Shown: positions 36,313-48,165 of the stretch, one piece after another
Layout of the letters: every line of letters starts with the position of its first letter
Position numbering within the stretch: position 1 is the first letter of the stretch
Source of the DNA: Phoronis australis
Taxonomy: Eukaryota > Phoronida > Phoronidae
Length of the DNA: 64,000 nucleotides
Assembly: GCA_002633005.1 (NCBI GenBank)
Contig: NMRA01000117.1
Coordinates: forward strand, 1 to 64,000
Direction of reading: 5' to 3'
Translations under genes and position numbers: made by a program
The notes under the pieces: model-generated
What the model saw: only the letters and a program-made list of their open reading frames with translations
Told to the model about the DNA's origin: nothing
The model's database searches: none

Positions 36313-37008
36313 TTAAAGTGGCATTAAACCATATTTTGTTCCTTACTTACATGAGAGACAGCCAACACGGCGCAGCTAGCATGGAACAGTTGATCGGGTG
36401 CTAGTGTGTGTGTAAACACGACTGACACCGCGGCGGCCATGTTTGTTAGGTAAAGCGAGTTGCACTCGATCATTTGCTCCAGTTTCAACTACACATCTAA
36501 AGTAATACTGAGGTAGGGCGGAAAGTGATCGTCTTTCAATGTGTTTGCGCAATAGCCTATATAAGGGTGATCCACTGGCATTCCACGTGGTTTGGACATT
36601 CGGACATTCGCTGTTGGTTATGCAAGCATGCGCAGACAGTCTTCATGTAAGTGACTGGTGCTGATCTAGTTTGTGATGTAATGTCGTGGAACAAATCACG
36701 CCATGACAACTGACACGGTGACAACTGTCTCTCGTGTAAAATTGAATCTAGTTTGAAGTAATCTCTGGGCTCTGGAATCCGCACACAAAATTTTCTGACA
36801 TTGATCTGAAGCAATATCAAACTGTGAGTTGTTTTGAACCCCTGAAATTGTCACTAACTTGCCAAAGGAACAATTTGATACCAATTTCATAATGATCGCA
36901 AACATAAGCCAGATTGAGATTTATATATCCATATAATTTCATGTTGGTAAATGACCTAAATCAGAACAGATTTTTTTGACACAAAGGTCGAGTGTAATGC
37001 CGCTTTAA
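36313..37008 (+). mobile_element. 688-bp TTAA-flanked element of the 'R' family
   Basis: TTAA at 36313-36316 and 37005-37008 bounds an insert starting AGTGGCATTA and ending TAATGCCGCT, so the TIR is AGyGGCATTA. The target and the AG start parallel the Kolobok-like element at 10273. The left part (36350-36740) is the segment shared with copies at 29860, 34180 and 45250. No transposase, so a MITE-like derivative. Confidence 0.65.
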
Positions 37009-38730
37009 ATAGTACGATAACTGCTTTCTTGACATGATGTTATTTTGTCATACCACTCTAGAGTACCAGTGTTCCAGGATGTCCTGATCACACTGACCAA
37101 TTTTAGGTTGCAGAAACAGTTAATTGAGTAAACAAAGTTTGTGAGCATGGCCAGGGCCCCTCACTCACGTTAGGAAATGGTAACCTCCCTCCACAGTCGC
37201 TAACCCTCATCGGCACTGCATACAGTAGAGAAAGTTTATTATGCTTTTATGCTTTGTATTTGTTAGCCTTGGTGCGAAGCTGTATTTATAAATATACGAC
37301 TTTCCGCTGATATAGGTAAAAAAATGACCAAATAAAATTTGACTAAAAATTAATGTCATTAAAAGCTAAAGTCTTCCTTAAATAAAGTGAATCAGTTACC
37401 AGTGCTGAAAAAATGCTGTCCTGCCATTATTCTGCTGATAAATTTGTGAAGCGGTAAGACACATTGGTTTCATTTCATAAAATAAGTTTTTGGTATTTTA
37501 ATGCCAGCAAGCCGAATTTCCGACCCAACATTGCTTTGGGGAATTAGTCATCATCGTCTGAGAGATGTCGCAAAAAATAACACAGTGCACATGCACGTGT
37601 CTAGCATATTGTATTCAAGTCCATGAGAGACTTTTCTTTGTCACAAAAGCTGGAGAATTATGCAAGAAAATGTGTGTTAGTTTTTCCATTTAAGTGGCTG
37701 TAACAGCAAGGTGAGAGTGAGTTGACTGACACATTTTACATGCACCGTACAGTCTGCATGTTGACAAGGTGACGAGCAGAACTACCTGGGTGGGGTGTAA
37801 TTTCGAGGTCTATGTTAACTCACAGTGGTTCCTACTCCTAGGTGTGTATTTTGACATTAGTCTTCATACAGCTAATTGGGTACCTACGTGCTTTTAGTTC
37901 TTGTACTAATACACTGCTATAGTAGATCATTCCAGCATTGTTTTTACTTGGAGTTGGACTTTGGACTAGCCTAACTAGGAGGGATGTCAGGTAGTGAACC
38001 CAAGACTCCCAACGATTTTTTCTTTGCTCAATGTTTGTGATTACAGTTGCAATGTTGCCATCATTTAATCCAGGTTCAGTTCTCTACATTGAGACTGTAA
38101 TTATTGTCTCGAACACAGACTCAGGGTTTTGAGACTCTTTAGGCATGACTGCAATTGAGGATTTCCAAACATTGAGAAAGTATTCTGAAGCAAGGGTCTA
38201 TGTGAGTTTAACTGATTTTAACTTTGAGAGGAATTTTTTAGTCATTGGGGGAATTTTTTGGGCCTAAAATGGGAAATTTTGCTCTATTTTTAAATATTTT
38301 TATAAGGTAATGGCGCTGATGTATTTTCCCAGAATCGAGGAATTAAGGGCCCTGATGACGATACAGAAGGAGAATTATGCCTATCTATATTGACAAAAGA
38401 ATCAGAGGTCACGTGATAAAACCAAGAAATTTTCAACGAAAGTTTGCAATCTATTTCTTCTGGGCGAAAATCAACGAAATTGCAAAGCAAAATCCTTCTG
38501 CTAATTTTCAAATAATTTGAGGTGGATTTCACAGCCTTTTGGCTGTCTGTGGTTAGTTCTTACACTTTGGGCTTAAAAGCATTTATTTACCATTCATATG
38601 ATCCTGAATTGTTGGGTAATGAGCCAGCAACTCATAGGCAATGTGTACATTCTCAATTTTTAGGGTTTTTTAGTCACTGTTGGTGTCTATATTCATGTTG
38701 GTAACGTAAATCAACTGGTATCATGGCAAG
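37009..38730. other. Intergenic, nothing recognised
   Basis: No supported coding exon or RNA gene. Confidence 0.4.
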
Positions 38731-38890
38731 CAATATTATGAGACCAAATGTTATTATGAGACCAATGTTATTATGAGACCAATGTTATTATGAGACCAAT
38801 GTTATTATGAGACCAATGTTATTATGAGACCAATGTTATTATGAGACCAATGTTATTATGAGACCAATGTTATTATGAGACTAATGTTAT
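38731..38890 (+). repeat. 17-bp tandem repeat, about 9 copies
   Basis: The unit TTATTATGAGACCAATG is nearly perfect. The first and last units are slightly altered (accaaatg, actaatg). Confidence 0.95.
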
Positions 38891-39374
38891 TTTCTGTAGT
38901 GGCTTTATTCATGTTTCATTTTGTAACAAAACTCTAAAGGATGCAGTTAAAATGTTATTTTTGATCTGCTTTACTTTTGTGTTTTTGCCAAAACGTAGAT
39001 GAAGCTAGACAAGTTTCTACAAAATTCTTCAACTTTTGTAGAACTACTGTAGATCGTTCCTTCGGGCATGTTAAATTTTTGAACCCCAGGTTTTTGAAGC
39101 AATGTTTCCTATGGCCTCGAGCAGCGTTGCTGTCCCTCGGTCCAAGTTAACCTACCATTTTCATCGAGATTGGTCTGTATTTGTATTATGTTATTCGTTG
39201 TAGTTTCTTCGTTTTTGAATACTGTCAAATCATCTGTTCAGAAAAGTGATATATTATTTTCAGTCAATAGTATTGACTGCCTTAAGTGCTGTGTAACCAT
39301 AACTTGGATCAAAGTCAATAGTGCAAATTAACTTCGCTGTAAACAGGTGGTTTTAACAGCAGAACGTTGACGTT
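38891..39374. other. Intergenic, nothing recognised
   Basis: No supported feature. Confidence 0.4.
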
Positions 39375-39755
39375 TTGATGCAATATAAAGGGCTTGGTGT
39401 TATTGAAACAATCATCAGGTGTCGGTGGTAATAACTCACGTGTAGTGGTATTAAGTATCAGTCCACGGATCCACCGACCACAGTACAGCCAACAAGCGGC
39501 AAGGTGGGGGGTCAACCATTCAGATCCATGTTTAGTCTGATAAATCACATTAGGGATGAGAGAAAATGAGTGAAGTATGACACTACAAAGTTTGGTGGTT
39601 TAGGAGATACAAGGGAAGTGTTCTGGGGGGCAAAATGAGGCAATTTCTTGGTGTGGAATGAGTCATTTTNTTTGATGCAATATAAAGGGCTTGGTGTTAT
39701 TGAAACAATCATCAGGTGTCGGTGGTAATAACTCACGTGTAGTGGTATTAATTGA
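39375..39755 (+). repeat. 80-bp exact duplication beside a single N
   Basis: The bases from TTTTGATGCAATATAAAGGG to GTGTAGTGGTATTAA occur at about 39375-39453 and again from 39671, right after the lone N at 39670. The second copy then diverges. As at 15505, a duplicate ending at an N points to an assembly join of two alleles or a tandem duplication. Confidence 0.85.
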
Positions 39756-40726
39756 TGATATTTTCAAGTCTTCATCATCATCATACTGTGTTGAGAAATT
39801 CATTTCATTTATTATCCAACCATGTATATAAGATACTTCAAATTTGAAAAATACTCCTGCATAATGTTGATAGACCACAATCTTGTGATAACTTTCATCA
39901 ATCACACATCAAACTGCAGTAACTTGAAGCCTTTCTGAAAATTTCAACTAACTTCTCTCCTATAGTCTGTATGGAGAGGCTTTTAAACATGTGCTAAATG
40001 ACAGATATGAACAAAGTTCAGCTTACACCAAAATCAACTGAAGTCTTAATTTCATGGGACTCAACCTTACTAACTGGTGGGTGATTGGTGTATTCCGAAC
40101 CCATGTAATTTCTTATTTTCTTATTTTACACAAATCGTATTTTCTTCCATTTTTGTTATGTCCAACTCCGGGGAACTGTTGCATACCCCAGTCAACTTGA
40201 TCATAAATGGTTTGCTACAGTGGGTTTCCACTTAGAATGGTGACTTGGAGATAATCTCGACAGGTAGATGAGATATCAAGTTGATTTAATGCTTAGTTTA
40301 TAGCGCTGTTTAAGTAAAATCAGGGTTGGAGGTCGAATGAAAAAGTCTTCTCTCCCATAAAGATTAGTACATTTATGGAAAGAAGTCTGTGTATTCAGAT
40401 TTAAAAGAGACCTTGTTAGCAAGCTCAGGCTTAGCCTGCATGGGTTTGGGTTATATGAGACAATAGATACGGTATATTTTGTTGATGTACATCTGAGACA
40501 ACCAAGGTCACTTGATGTACAATCGCAGGTCTGTACTTTTACCATAATACATGCTGGTAGGGTGCTGGTATGTGACAAGTGTTGTTTTAAAGCTGTGTAC
40601 ATTCTTAGTGACTCATTTTTTGTTGGTTGGAAAACACTTGTCTTATCCTATACCCTCATTAAGTGTTTTCTGATCGTTGCACTAAATTTGATGCTCAGTT
40701 CTTAAAAAACTTTTTCATCATTTCAG
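39756..40726. other. Upstream region and 5' intron of the Kir gene
   Basis: A strong acceptor (TTTTTCATCATTTCAG, ending 40726) shows that the Kir coding exon starts as a spliced exon 37 bases before its ATG. The 5' non-coding exon and promoter were not identified. Confidence 0.5.
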
Positions 40727-40763
40727 ATAGTCGTCCCAGCCGTTGTTTGACTGAGGAGGGAGT

Positions 40764-42227
40764 ATGGATGGGATGAAACCTCTTGATCCTGAGAGTGGTT
40801 ATACCGAGATAGCTCGCTCTGACCCCGAGCTACTCAACAGCCAGTTGAGTGTGGAGTCAACTGCTAAAGATACTTACCGTGACTTTGCTTCGAAAAACAT
40901 CAATGTACACAAATCACTACATCACCGTAGTTACTCAAAACGTGTTCGTCGAAGATTGGTGTACAAAAACGGAGAGTGTAACATATCGAATGCCAACATT
41001 AAGAAATTAAAAAGGCGATTTCTTGCAGACATTTTTACAACTTTGGTTGACATTAAATGGCGATGGTCGTTGTTGTTGTTTGTTCTCGCTTTTGTTGTTA
41101 GCTGGCTATTCTTCGCGCTCATTTGGTGGTTAATTTGCTTTGCCCATGGCGACTTTGAACCAGCAAATCAGAACCAGGATTTCAAACCATGTGTTTTAGA
41201 AGTGGATGGATTCACTTCAGCCTTGCTGTTCAGCATTGAGACCCAGCACACCATAGGATATGGGTCACGCCAGACAACACCTGAGTGTCCCGAAGCTGTG
41301 CTTGTCATGATGGTACAGTCTTGCTTTGGGGTCATCATTCAGGCCCTCATGACTGGTCTAGTGTTTGCCAAACTGTCACGTCCAAAGAAACGTGCAGAGA
41401 CATTGATGTTTAGCAAGAACGCTGTCATTTGTCAACGGAACGGTACCTACGTGGTGCTGTTCAGAGTGGGTGACATGAGGAAATCGCATATAGTGGAGGC
41501 ACATGTACGTGGTCTCCTAGTGAAGAAAATGGCCACAAAAGAAGGAGAGGTAAACCCACTGGAATACACAGACATTGATATTGGCTTCAATGAAGGCAGA
41601 GATCGCCTCTTTCTAGTTTGGCCTTTAATCATTGAGCACAAGATTGACGAAGAAAGTCCATTCTGGGAGATGTCGTATGAAGACCTGCAGAGAGAGAATT
41701 TTGAACTGATTGTTATCTTGGAGGGAATAGTGGAGTCCACAGGGATGACCACGCAGGCACGGAGTTCATACCTGCCAGGTGAAATGCTGTGGGGTCACCA
41801 GTTTGAGCGTCTAGTGACATTCCAAAAGGATGATGGAGAATATCAAGTGGACTACTCACGTTTCCATTCGACACTTCCGGTCACCATGCCACCCTGCAGT
41901 GCTAAAGCATTCACACGCATGAAGGAATTTAGTAGTCAGCAAACATTAGACTCCAACTTCGAGGACCACCTGTTTGGTTCCCATGGTAACAATACACCAT
42001 CGTCCTCACCGTATGTACTAAAGAGGAACTTCTCCGTTCAAACAACCAAGTCACAGCAGCAAAACGGAAAAGTTTCTATGGGCAACGGTGATATACCAAA
42101 ACGTCTTTCCATCAAAAAGCCAAGTAATGATCAGAACGACGATGTTGGTTCTGATTCACCAACCAGTGGCTTTGGCAGTGGAACAGCCTTGAATAAAGGT
42201 AATGTTCTGGAGTGCATGCGCCTCTAA
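40764..42227 (+). CDS. Inward-rectifier K+ channel (Kir/Irk family)
   Basis: One uninterrupted coding exon, 487 residues. The protein is a tetrameric plasma-membrane K+ channel that passes current inward more easily than outward and sets resting potential. The cytoplasmic N-terminus (1-98) is followed by M1 (about 103-125, WSLLLFVLAFVVSWLFF), the pore loop with selectivity filter TIGYG (163-167), M2 (about 178-203), the PIP2-binding PKKR (207-210) and the Kir C-terminal fold with SHIVEAHVRG (241-250). C143 and C175 match the extracellular disulfide of Kir2. Position 193, the rectification controller in M2 (Asp in Kir2.1), is Gln, while acidic residues matching E224 and E299 of Kir2.1 look kept (EGEV, GEMLWG). 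The 100-residue tail is low-complexity. A splice donor (CAG|GTATGT, 42231) follows 3 bases after the stop, so the 3'UTR is spliced; a second donor-like site (AAAG|GTAATG) at 42199-42200 could give another tail. Length is typical or slightly long for the family. The orthologue within Kir2/3/4 is not certain. Confidence 0.97.
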   Translation: MDGMKPLDPESGYTEIARSDPELLNSQLSVESTAKDTYRDFASKNINVHKSLHHRSYSKRVRRRLVYKNGECNISNANIKKLKRRFLADIFTTLVDIKWRWSLLLFVLAFVVSWLFFALIWWLICFAHGDFEPANQNQDFKPCVLEVDGFTSALLFSIETQHTIGYGSRQTTPECPEAVLVMMVQSCFGVIIQALMTGLVFAKLSRPKKRAETLMFSKNAVICQRNGTYVVLFRVGDMRKSHIVEAHVRGLLVKKMATKEGEVNPLEYTDIDIGFNEGRDRLFLVWPLIIEHKIDEESPFWEMSYEDLQRENFELIVILEGIVESTGMTTQARSSYLPGEMLWGHQFERLVTFQKDDGEYQVDYSRFHSTLPVTMPPCSAKAFTRMKEFSSQQTLDSNFEDHLFGSHGNNTPSSSPYVLKRNFSVQTTKSQQQNGKVSMGNGDIPKRLSIKKPSNDQNDDVGSDSPTSGFGSGTALNKGNVLECMRL

Positions 42228-42248
42228 CAGGTATGTGTTGTACTATCT

Positions 42249-42491
42249 ACGGTAAAATCTCACCAATTTTGGACAAATGTAATTGCTAAAGTTACTTTTT
42301 TCATTTTCAAAGACTCCTGACATTGTTCTGAATGCCCATTGTTTTACATATTGTTGTCTGGTGGTAGCTTTAGTATTGAACTTAAAATTGATGGACCATT
42401 TGTGTGGTGCTACTAATCTTTTGTGAAAAAAGTAGAAAGTAGAATTTCACTTCTTCATTGTATTGTGTCTTGTACTGGTGAGATTTTATCT
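42249..42491. mobile_element. MITE with GGTAAAATCTCACCA ends
   Basis: The left end CGGTAAAATCTCACCA (42250) and right end TGGTGAGATTTTA (about 42478-42490) are inverted. A relative with the same ends lies at 50372-50573. It lies 20 bases inside the intron that follows the Kir stop codon. No coding capacity. Confidence 0.65.
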
Positions 42492-45249
42492 TGACATTTG
42501 TTTCCACACGATAGCTTGTATTTACTTACACGATTGTCTTCCTGGAATGTGTTGTGCATTCTGACATTTGCAACCATGCACCAGCTTGCATGTACTTACA
42601 AGACTGAATGCCCACATTGTGTTCTGCTATCTTACAGTAGACCCATCCTGGATTGAACTCTCCTCTTTACAGAGGTAGAAAAAGGCATTGTATGAATGAC
42701 CTACTTTCCAGTGTGTTAGGCATTCCCAAGTTATTGATGGTCCAACACTGATTGTTTGGTATCGCCATTACGTCTTAATATGTACTACTATAAATTTGCC
42801 AGCATTGTAATGATGGATTACATAATGATTATGATACCAGACACTATTGACTAGTACATTGTGCTTGTGGAAAATCAGCGCAGGTGCTTGATACATGTGT
42901 TGCATTGTGGGTAAAAACCTTAGAATGAGACTGATGTTTTTCTCAAAGCTTGAAGGTCCTTGTCCTAACCAGTGTTTGCTTAGCTTGAAATAGACTGATA
43001 GTGAGTAAGGTAAATTAGGTGTGTCTAAAATCTTCAATACATTTTTGGGCCAGTCACCTTTTTCAACATTGAATTCCAAGCTTGGAAACCAATGTCTCTT
43101 GGCAACCATTACTGTGCCAGTTTGATTAAAATTGGTGGTCAGCCTCATAATTCAATATCGGAATAACTTGTTTTCTATTCTTATGGAACAATGATCAGGG
43201 TAAACAAATGGCATGACCTGCTTACAAGCCTGACCACATAGTTAGATGCACTTGAGTGTGTTAAGTAAGAATGTCTGACACATTGCCAGCAAGGTTATGC
43301 AAGTTGATTATAGGACTTTGAGGAAGGTAGCCCAAAAAAACTTGAATGAAATTGACCAAGGTTGAGTAATGTTGTCCAAACTTATACATTTTAGCTTGAT
43401 AATCTTGTCAGTGAGAAGTCAATCTCAATGCATTTGCTGTCTTCTCTGGTATCCCGTTGGCCGCAGGAAATATGTCTATTTTTGGCTAAATTTGGCTCAA
43501 AGGTATGCGGTCAAGTGCACCACCAATGGTCAATTTTCCTACGAAGAAATTCTTTTTGCGACTGAACAAATTTTGCTGAAACTTGATGTTATGGGTATGT
43601 GGTGAGAGTAGGTTTGCACCTGTCAGTTTTTTGTGACGGATTCAACTACCATGACATCCTGTGTTGGCTGTGTTTATTTTCAACTTGAAATTCCTTTTGT
43701 ATGGTTTGTCTATTATTAAGAAGGACTTTTGTCGAAATTTGACACAGAGTTATGTTGTCAGATTCCACTGCTACTAGTCAACTACCCTAGCATTATAGGA
43801 CTTCCCCTGTTGTCATTGTGACTCAAGTGATTTCGATGAAACTTGACTTGGTGATATATGGCAAAGGTATTAATGGCTGTTATATGCCAGCAACGGTTGA
43901 TTTTCTGGTTTGATATCAGAGTGGCCAAACTAGACTTAACTACATTCCATGGAACTAATAAAAACCATAAAATCATACTGTTAACTGTGTAGTCACGGGT
44001 ATATTTCAAAGGTTTGCACTTATTTTGTACAGTAACAATTTTTTTGCCTAAGTTTAAATATCCATTTCGCCCTGTTTAGCTAGATAAAAACAAAACAAAA
44101 ATCTTATTAGTCCTTTTTCTCTCTTGAAATTTGTCACATAATATTCCCTGTTGTGCTGGGATTCTGTTCGTAACAGAAATAGAATCCAATCACAGTAAGG
44201 AATATTGTGATACCGATTTTATGAAAGTAAAAAGGCTTAATTAGATTTTTGTTTTTTACCCAACTAAACTGGAGAATCTACACAGCAGTAGGTATGGTAT
44301 ATATTTCACTAAGTCTAAACATATCAAGTGCTTGCTGTTCAGGTCCTGTTTGCTTGTGAAAGCACAGTACCATCTGGGCTCAACAAAACAAGGTACCCCT
44401 ACATACCAAACCCAATGTGGTTGGGTCAAGCGTGGGACAGCCATAAAGGTTCTCGCCACAGTGGTGAACTTTTTGTTTTCTTGAGTGGCTGTGATAAGAT
44501 TGAAGCAGGTCATACGTCATTCATGTCAGCAAAGCAGCAAAGAAAAGGCTTTCAATACAATTTGGTGTTTTAAATCAGAATGTTGTTATTGGGTTGTTAT
44601 TAAAGTAAACATGAGATTACATTTTGGCTGTGGTGATACATATGGTAAATTGTTTATGGACTAAGATAATCATATCAGTTTGAAAACTAGTTCAGAAATA
44701 TTTTCCATGCTTTGTTTACGTTCACTATTTTTAGTTGCCATGATGGTCTTTATCACATTAATTAAATGGTAGTATCAGCTGAAAGATTTGATGTCTAAAT
44801 TGATGTTGGTTTCTGCTACATGGATATTTTAGTGCCAAAGCTCTTAGCTACGTTTTTCTGTAACTGCGCCACCAGGACATTTTTCAGAATTAGCGCTCTC
44901 CACAATCACATTTTCTGCCTGATGTTACTACCCAGCTTCATCCCAGATGCCAAAAAATGCACTCACCTTCATGGTTAATATGAAATTTCCACATTTTTAG
45001 TGATTTAGGTAATCCTTATAAGGGCATTTTTTCCGTGTTTTGTGAAACTGTCCAGAGTTAAAAAATTTATGCTATTGCTACCATGCTTTTGGGATTTTGG
45101 GTTTGTTGACATATCCGTCAATTGCTGTTTGAGGGAGCCTGCTCTGACACTGTAGGTCATGTGATCCATCCATCGCTACTTTTGCACTCATTACAGCCCT
45201 GTTCTACAATAGCTTTTTTACCAACCAGGTATGCAGGTATAGACCCATA
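42492..45249. other. Intergenic / Kir 3' region with degenerate repeats
   Basis: The phrase (T/C)GAAACTTGA or CGAAATTTGACACAGAG followed by TATGnT recurs at about 43577, 43733 and 43838, spaced roughly 105-155 bases, suggesting old tandem units. No further Kir exon could be identified. Confidence 0.4.
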
Positions 45250-45670
45250 TGCTCCTAAAGTGCCGTTTGCACTACAAAAGTTGACACGGATCAGCTAACA
45301 AGGAACGACATGTTCCAGCGCAAGTATGTGTGTAAACGGGACTGACACAGAGCAAATTGACACCTCGGTGACAACAATTGCCACCCGTTTGTGAGGTAGA
45401 GCAATTTGCGCTCGATCATCTTGCTCCGTGTCAATTATATGTCTAAACGTGGAAAGGATCATCTCTACTGCACAAGTGCAATGACCTACATACGGGTTCT
45501 CTGTCTTTGCAGCTCCAGCTATTTGAAAACCTGTGCATGTGCGTTTCACTCTCCAGCCTACAACTTCTGTCTTGCCGCAGTTGTGTGTGTAAACGGCTGC
45601 TTGACACCGATCAATTTGCTCCTTGTCAGTTGCAACTGGCCAAAAGTTGATATTTAAACGGGACCTATGT
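45250..45670 (+). mobile_element. 'R' dispersed repeat, plus copy (rearranged)
   Basis: CTAAAGTGCCGTTTGCAC at the left resembles the 36317 TIR. It shares GATCAGCTAACAAGGAAC, GTGTGTAAACGGGACTGACAC, GCGCTCGATCATCTTGCTCC and GGATCATCTCT with the other copies. A second GTGTGTAAACGG ... TTGCTCC stretch at 45585-45640 suggests an internal duplication. Confidence 0.6.
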
Positions 45671-47687
45671 GAAGCTTCCTCTATTCAGAATGCGGAGCAT
45701 GGGCCATCACAATGTGAATGACTTGAGTTCAACCCACAAGTCACTTGTTATGCATTCACATGTGCATATGTGCTCCTATTTGGTTAGCATCTCTATCTAG
45801 CATACAAGTTGCTTTATCTCCAAACCATGACAGTTGGCAGATGTAATCCTATGAAGCTGTCAACTGATGGTGATGACTTTTTCGGATCCAGTTCTGTGCT
45901 TCCCGCTCTGGCAATTTTAGCCTCTTACATTTGCCTCTGTGTCTTCAGAGTTTAGGAATGGATTTTCATGAAATTTGACTGATAGGTTTCTATTATTGAG
46001 GCTACAAGGCGTTTTTAATTTCAAACAGATTTGATCTATTCTGTGTCATCTAGTGGCCATTTTATTATATACGAGTCTGCTTTGGCATTTATTAAGGAGA
46101 AACACTGTTCTATTTTTAGATAGAGTAGACATACTCAGCACCACCTAAATGGTCTTTTTATTATTTTCAAGTCAGCCTCTGTATCCACCAAACCATTCAA
46201 AGAATCATCAAGAAAACTAGGCAGATGTGTTCCTTCTAAAAAGAGGACAGTTGACATTGATATTCGAAAGGATCTGTGGTACCCCCAAGAGGCGATGTTG
46301 TTTTTCACATCCCTAGCTGTATCTTCTAAATCCTTGAAGGATCTTTGTGAAATTAGCAAATAGATATGAATGTGACAGTATCGGGCAGATCCAACTACTG
46401 CTGTGCCTACTGGTGGCAGTCTCTTTTTTCATATTTGCTCCTGTATCTTCAGAGTTCCTGTGTGGGTTTGCATGAAATATTACAAGTAGGCTTCTGTTAG
46501 GGAGATGGTGACACCTGTCCCATTTTTGGAGGGATTCAGTGCTTTCTGTGCCACTCAATCCCCATTTTTATACTTAGTAATAAACTACTAAAGAAGTAGA
46601 TCATTGTTCATTACTCATATTAGAAATGATTTCCACCAAAGCAGTGTGACTTTAAAGGGAATCCCATGCACTTGGTGGCAGCAATAGTTTTTGTTGGTTT
46701 TGGGCTTGAAAGACCACGTCCACACTGCTCTACCTCTATGTTCCACAGTGTGAACAGAACCTGAAAATGTGAAGAGTACAATATACTGGGCCAAAGTCTT
46801 CAAAAATATTGCAATAACACTGATTTCGAAGTGAATTTTTCATCTTTTATGATAACCATAAGCTCAGCCGGCTTCTTAAAACGAGCAAAAATATGCCAAA
46901 ATTTTTCACCTCGAAGCCACCATTTGCATGCAATCACTATGAAGTGAGAGACAGTGCATTTAGACTTCCAAAACACTACGCTGACCAGACAGATTTTTAC
47001 AGCCTGAAATGTCAGAAGGTTCAAGGGTATCTGAGTTTCCTGATAAATTTGAACTTCCTGTTTGCACTTTGTAAATCAGAAAAGTCATGACTGTGCAATA
47101 AAATTGGGTCAAAGGGTCAACTAATGTCATTCCTTCAATTGGAACATGCTAAATGCCATTTGCAGCCTTCACCTGCATAACAAGCTGAAAATCCTTAGTC
47201 GGCACCCTATGCCCATATTTTGATAACCACATTTCTCCACTGAATAACTGGCATTCATATGGTTCCCATAATGTGGGCTTGTTATATCCAACTATTGTCT
47301 CAACCTCATCAGCCCTGCAGATGCCAATTTTTAATGAAATTGGGGAATGTAAATTCAACCACGGCTCAAAAAACATTGAGTGCCGCCACCTTATATTACA
47401 ACCTGTTTCAGTAAGCAAAAAAGATAATATAATACAATAGCTTTGTTTTTGTCACTAGAACTTTGTTATCTGTTATTCAAATCCTCTTGTGTCAAAAATG
47501 TTGTGCCACAATTTGGCAGCATGATGTTTGCTTGCCTGTGTAGATATCTGTTGTAATGTCCTTGGGTAGTCTTTAAAAACTTTGATTTACAGCAAATCAA
47601 GGTTAACACCTCAAAAAAAATGACCAAATTTGGCAAACATCGGAACATCATATGTCTGACATTGCAGATTCATATCAAACTTTCTGA
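45671..47687. other. Intergenic with degenerate repeats
   Basis: Two similar blocks (45840-46060 and 46370-46560) share the order ... CTCTGTGTCTTCAGAGTT or CCTGTATCTTCAGAGTTC, ATTTTCATGAAATTTGA-like, AGGnTTCTnTTA. This is the same style of repeat as in 16-21 kb. No gene recognised. Confidence 0.4.
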
Positions 47688-48165
47688 TAGGATGCTTTAC
47701 GCACTACTTTCAGATAGAATGCTTTACGCACTACTTTCAGATAGGATGCTTTGCGCACTACTTTCAGATAGGATGCTTTACGCACTACTTTCAGATAGGA
47801 TGCTTTACACACTACTTTCAGATAGAATGCTTTACGCACTACTTTCAGATAGAATGCTTTGTGCACTACTTTCAGATAGGATGCTTTACACACTACTTTC
47901 AGATAGGATGCTTTACGCACTACTTTCAGATAGGATGCTTTACGCACTACTTTCAGATAGAATGCTTTGTGCACTACTTTCAGATAGGATGCTTTACGCA
48001 CTACTTTCAGATAGGATGCTTTACGCACTACTTTCAGATAGAATGCTTTGTGCACTACTTTCAGATAGAATGCTTTACGCACTACTTTCAGATAGAATGC
48101 TTTACGCACTATTTTCAGATAGAATGCTTTGTACACTACTTTCAGATAGGATGCTTTACTCACTA
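47688..48165 (+). repeat. 27-bp minisatellite, 18 units
   Basis: The unit CTGATAGGATGCTTTACG-CACTACTTT-type (27 bp) repeats 18 times. As 27 is a multiple of three and the unit lacks stops in several frames, the array is open on both strands (plus 47620-48174, minus 48172-47675), translating as 9-residue repeats such as LLSDRMLYA. Variants (GG/GA; TTTACGC, TTTGTGC, TTTACAC) are ordered: TTTGyGC or TTTGTAC units are the 3rd, 7th, 11th, 14th and 17th, giving 81- and 108-bp higher-order periods. There is no evidence of a gene. Confidence 0.95.
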
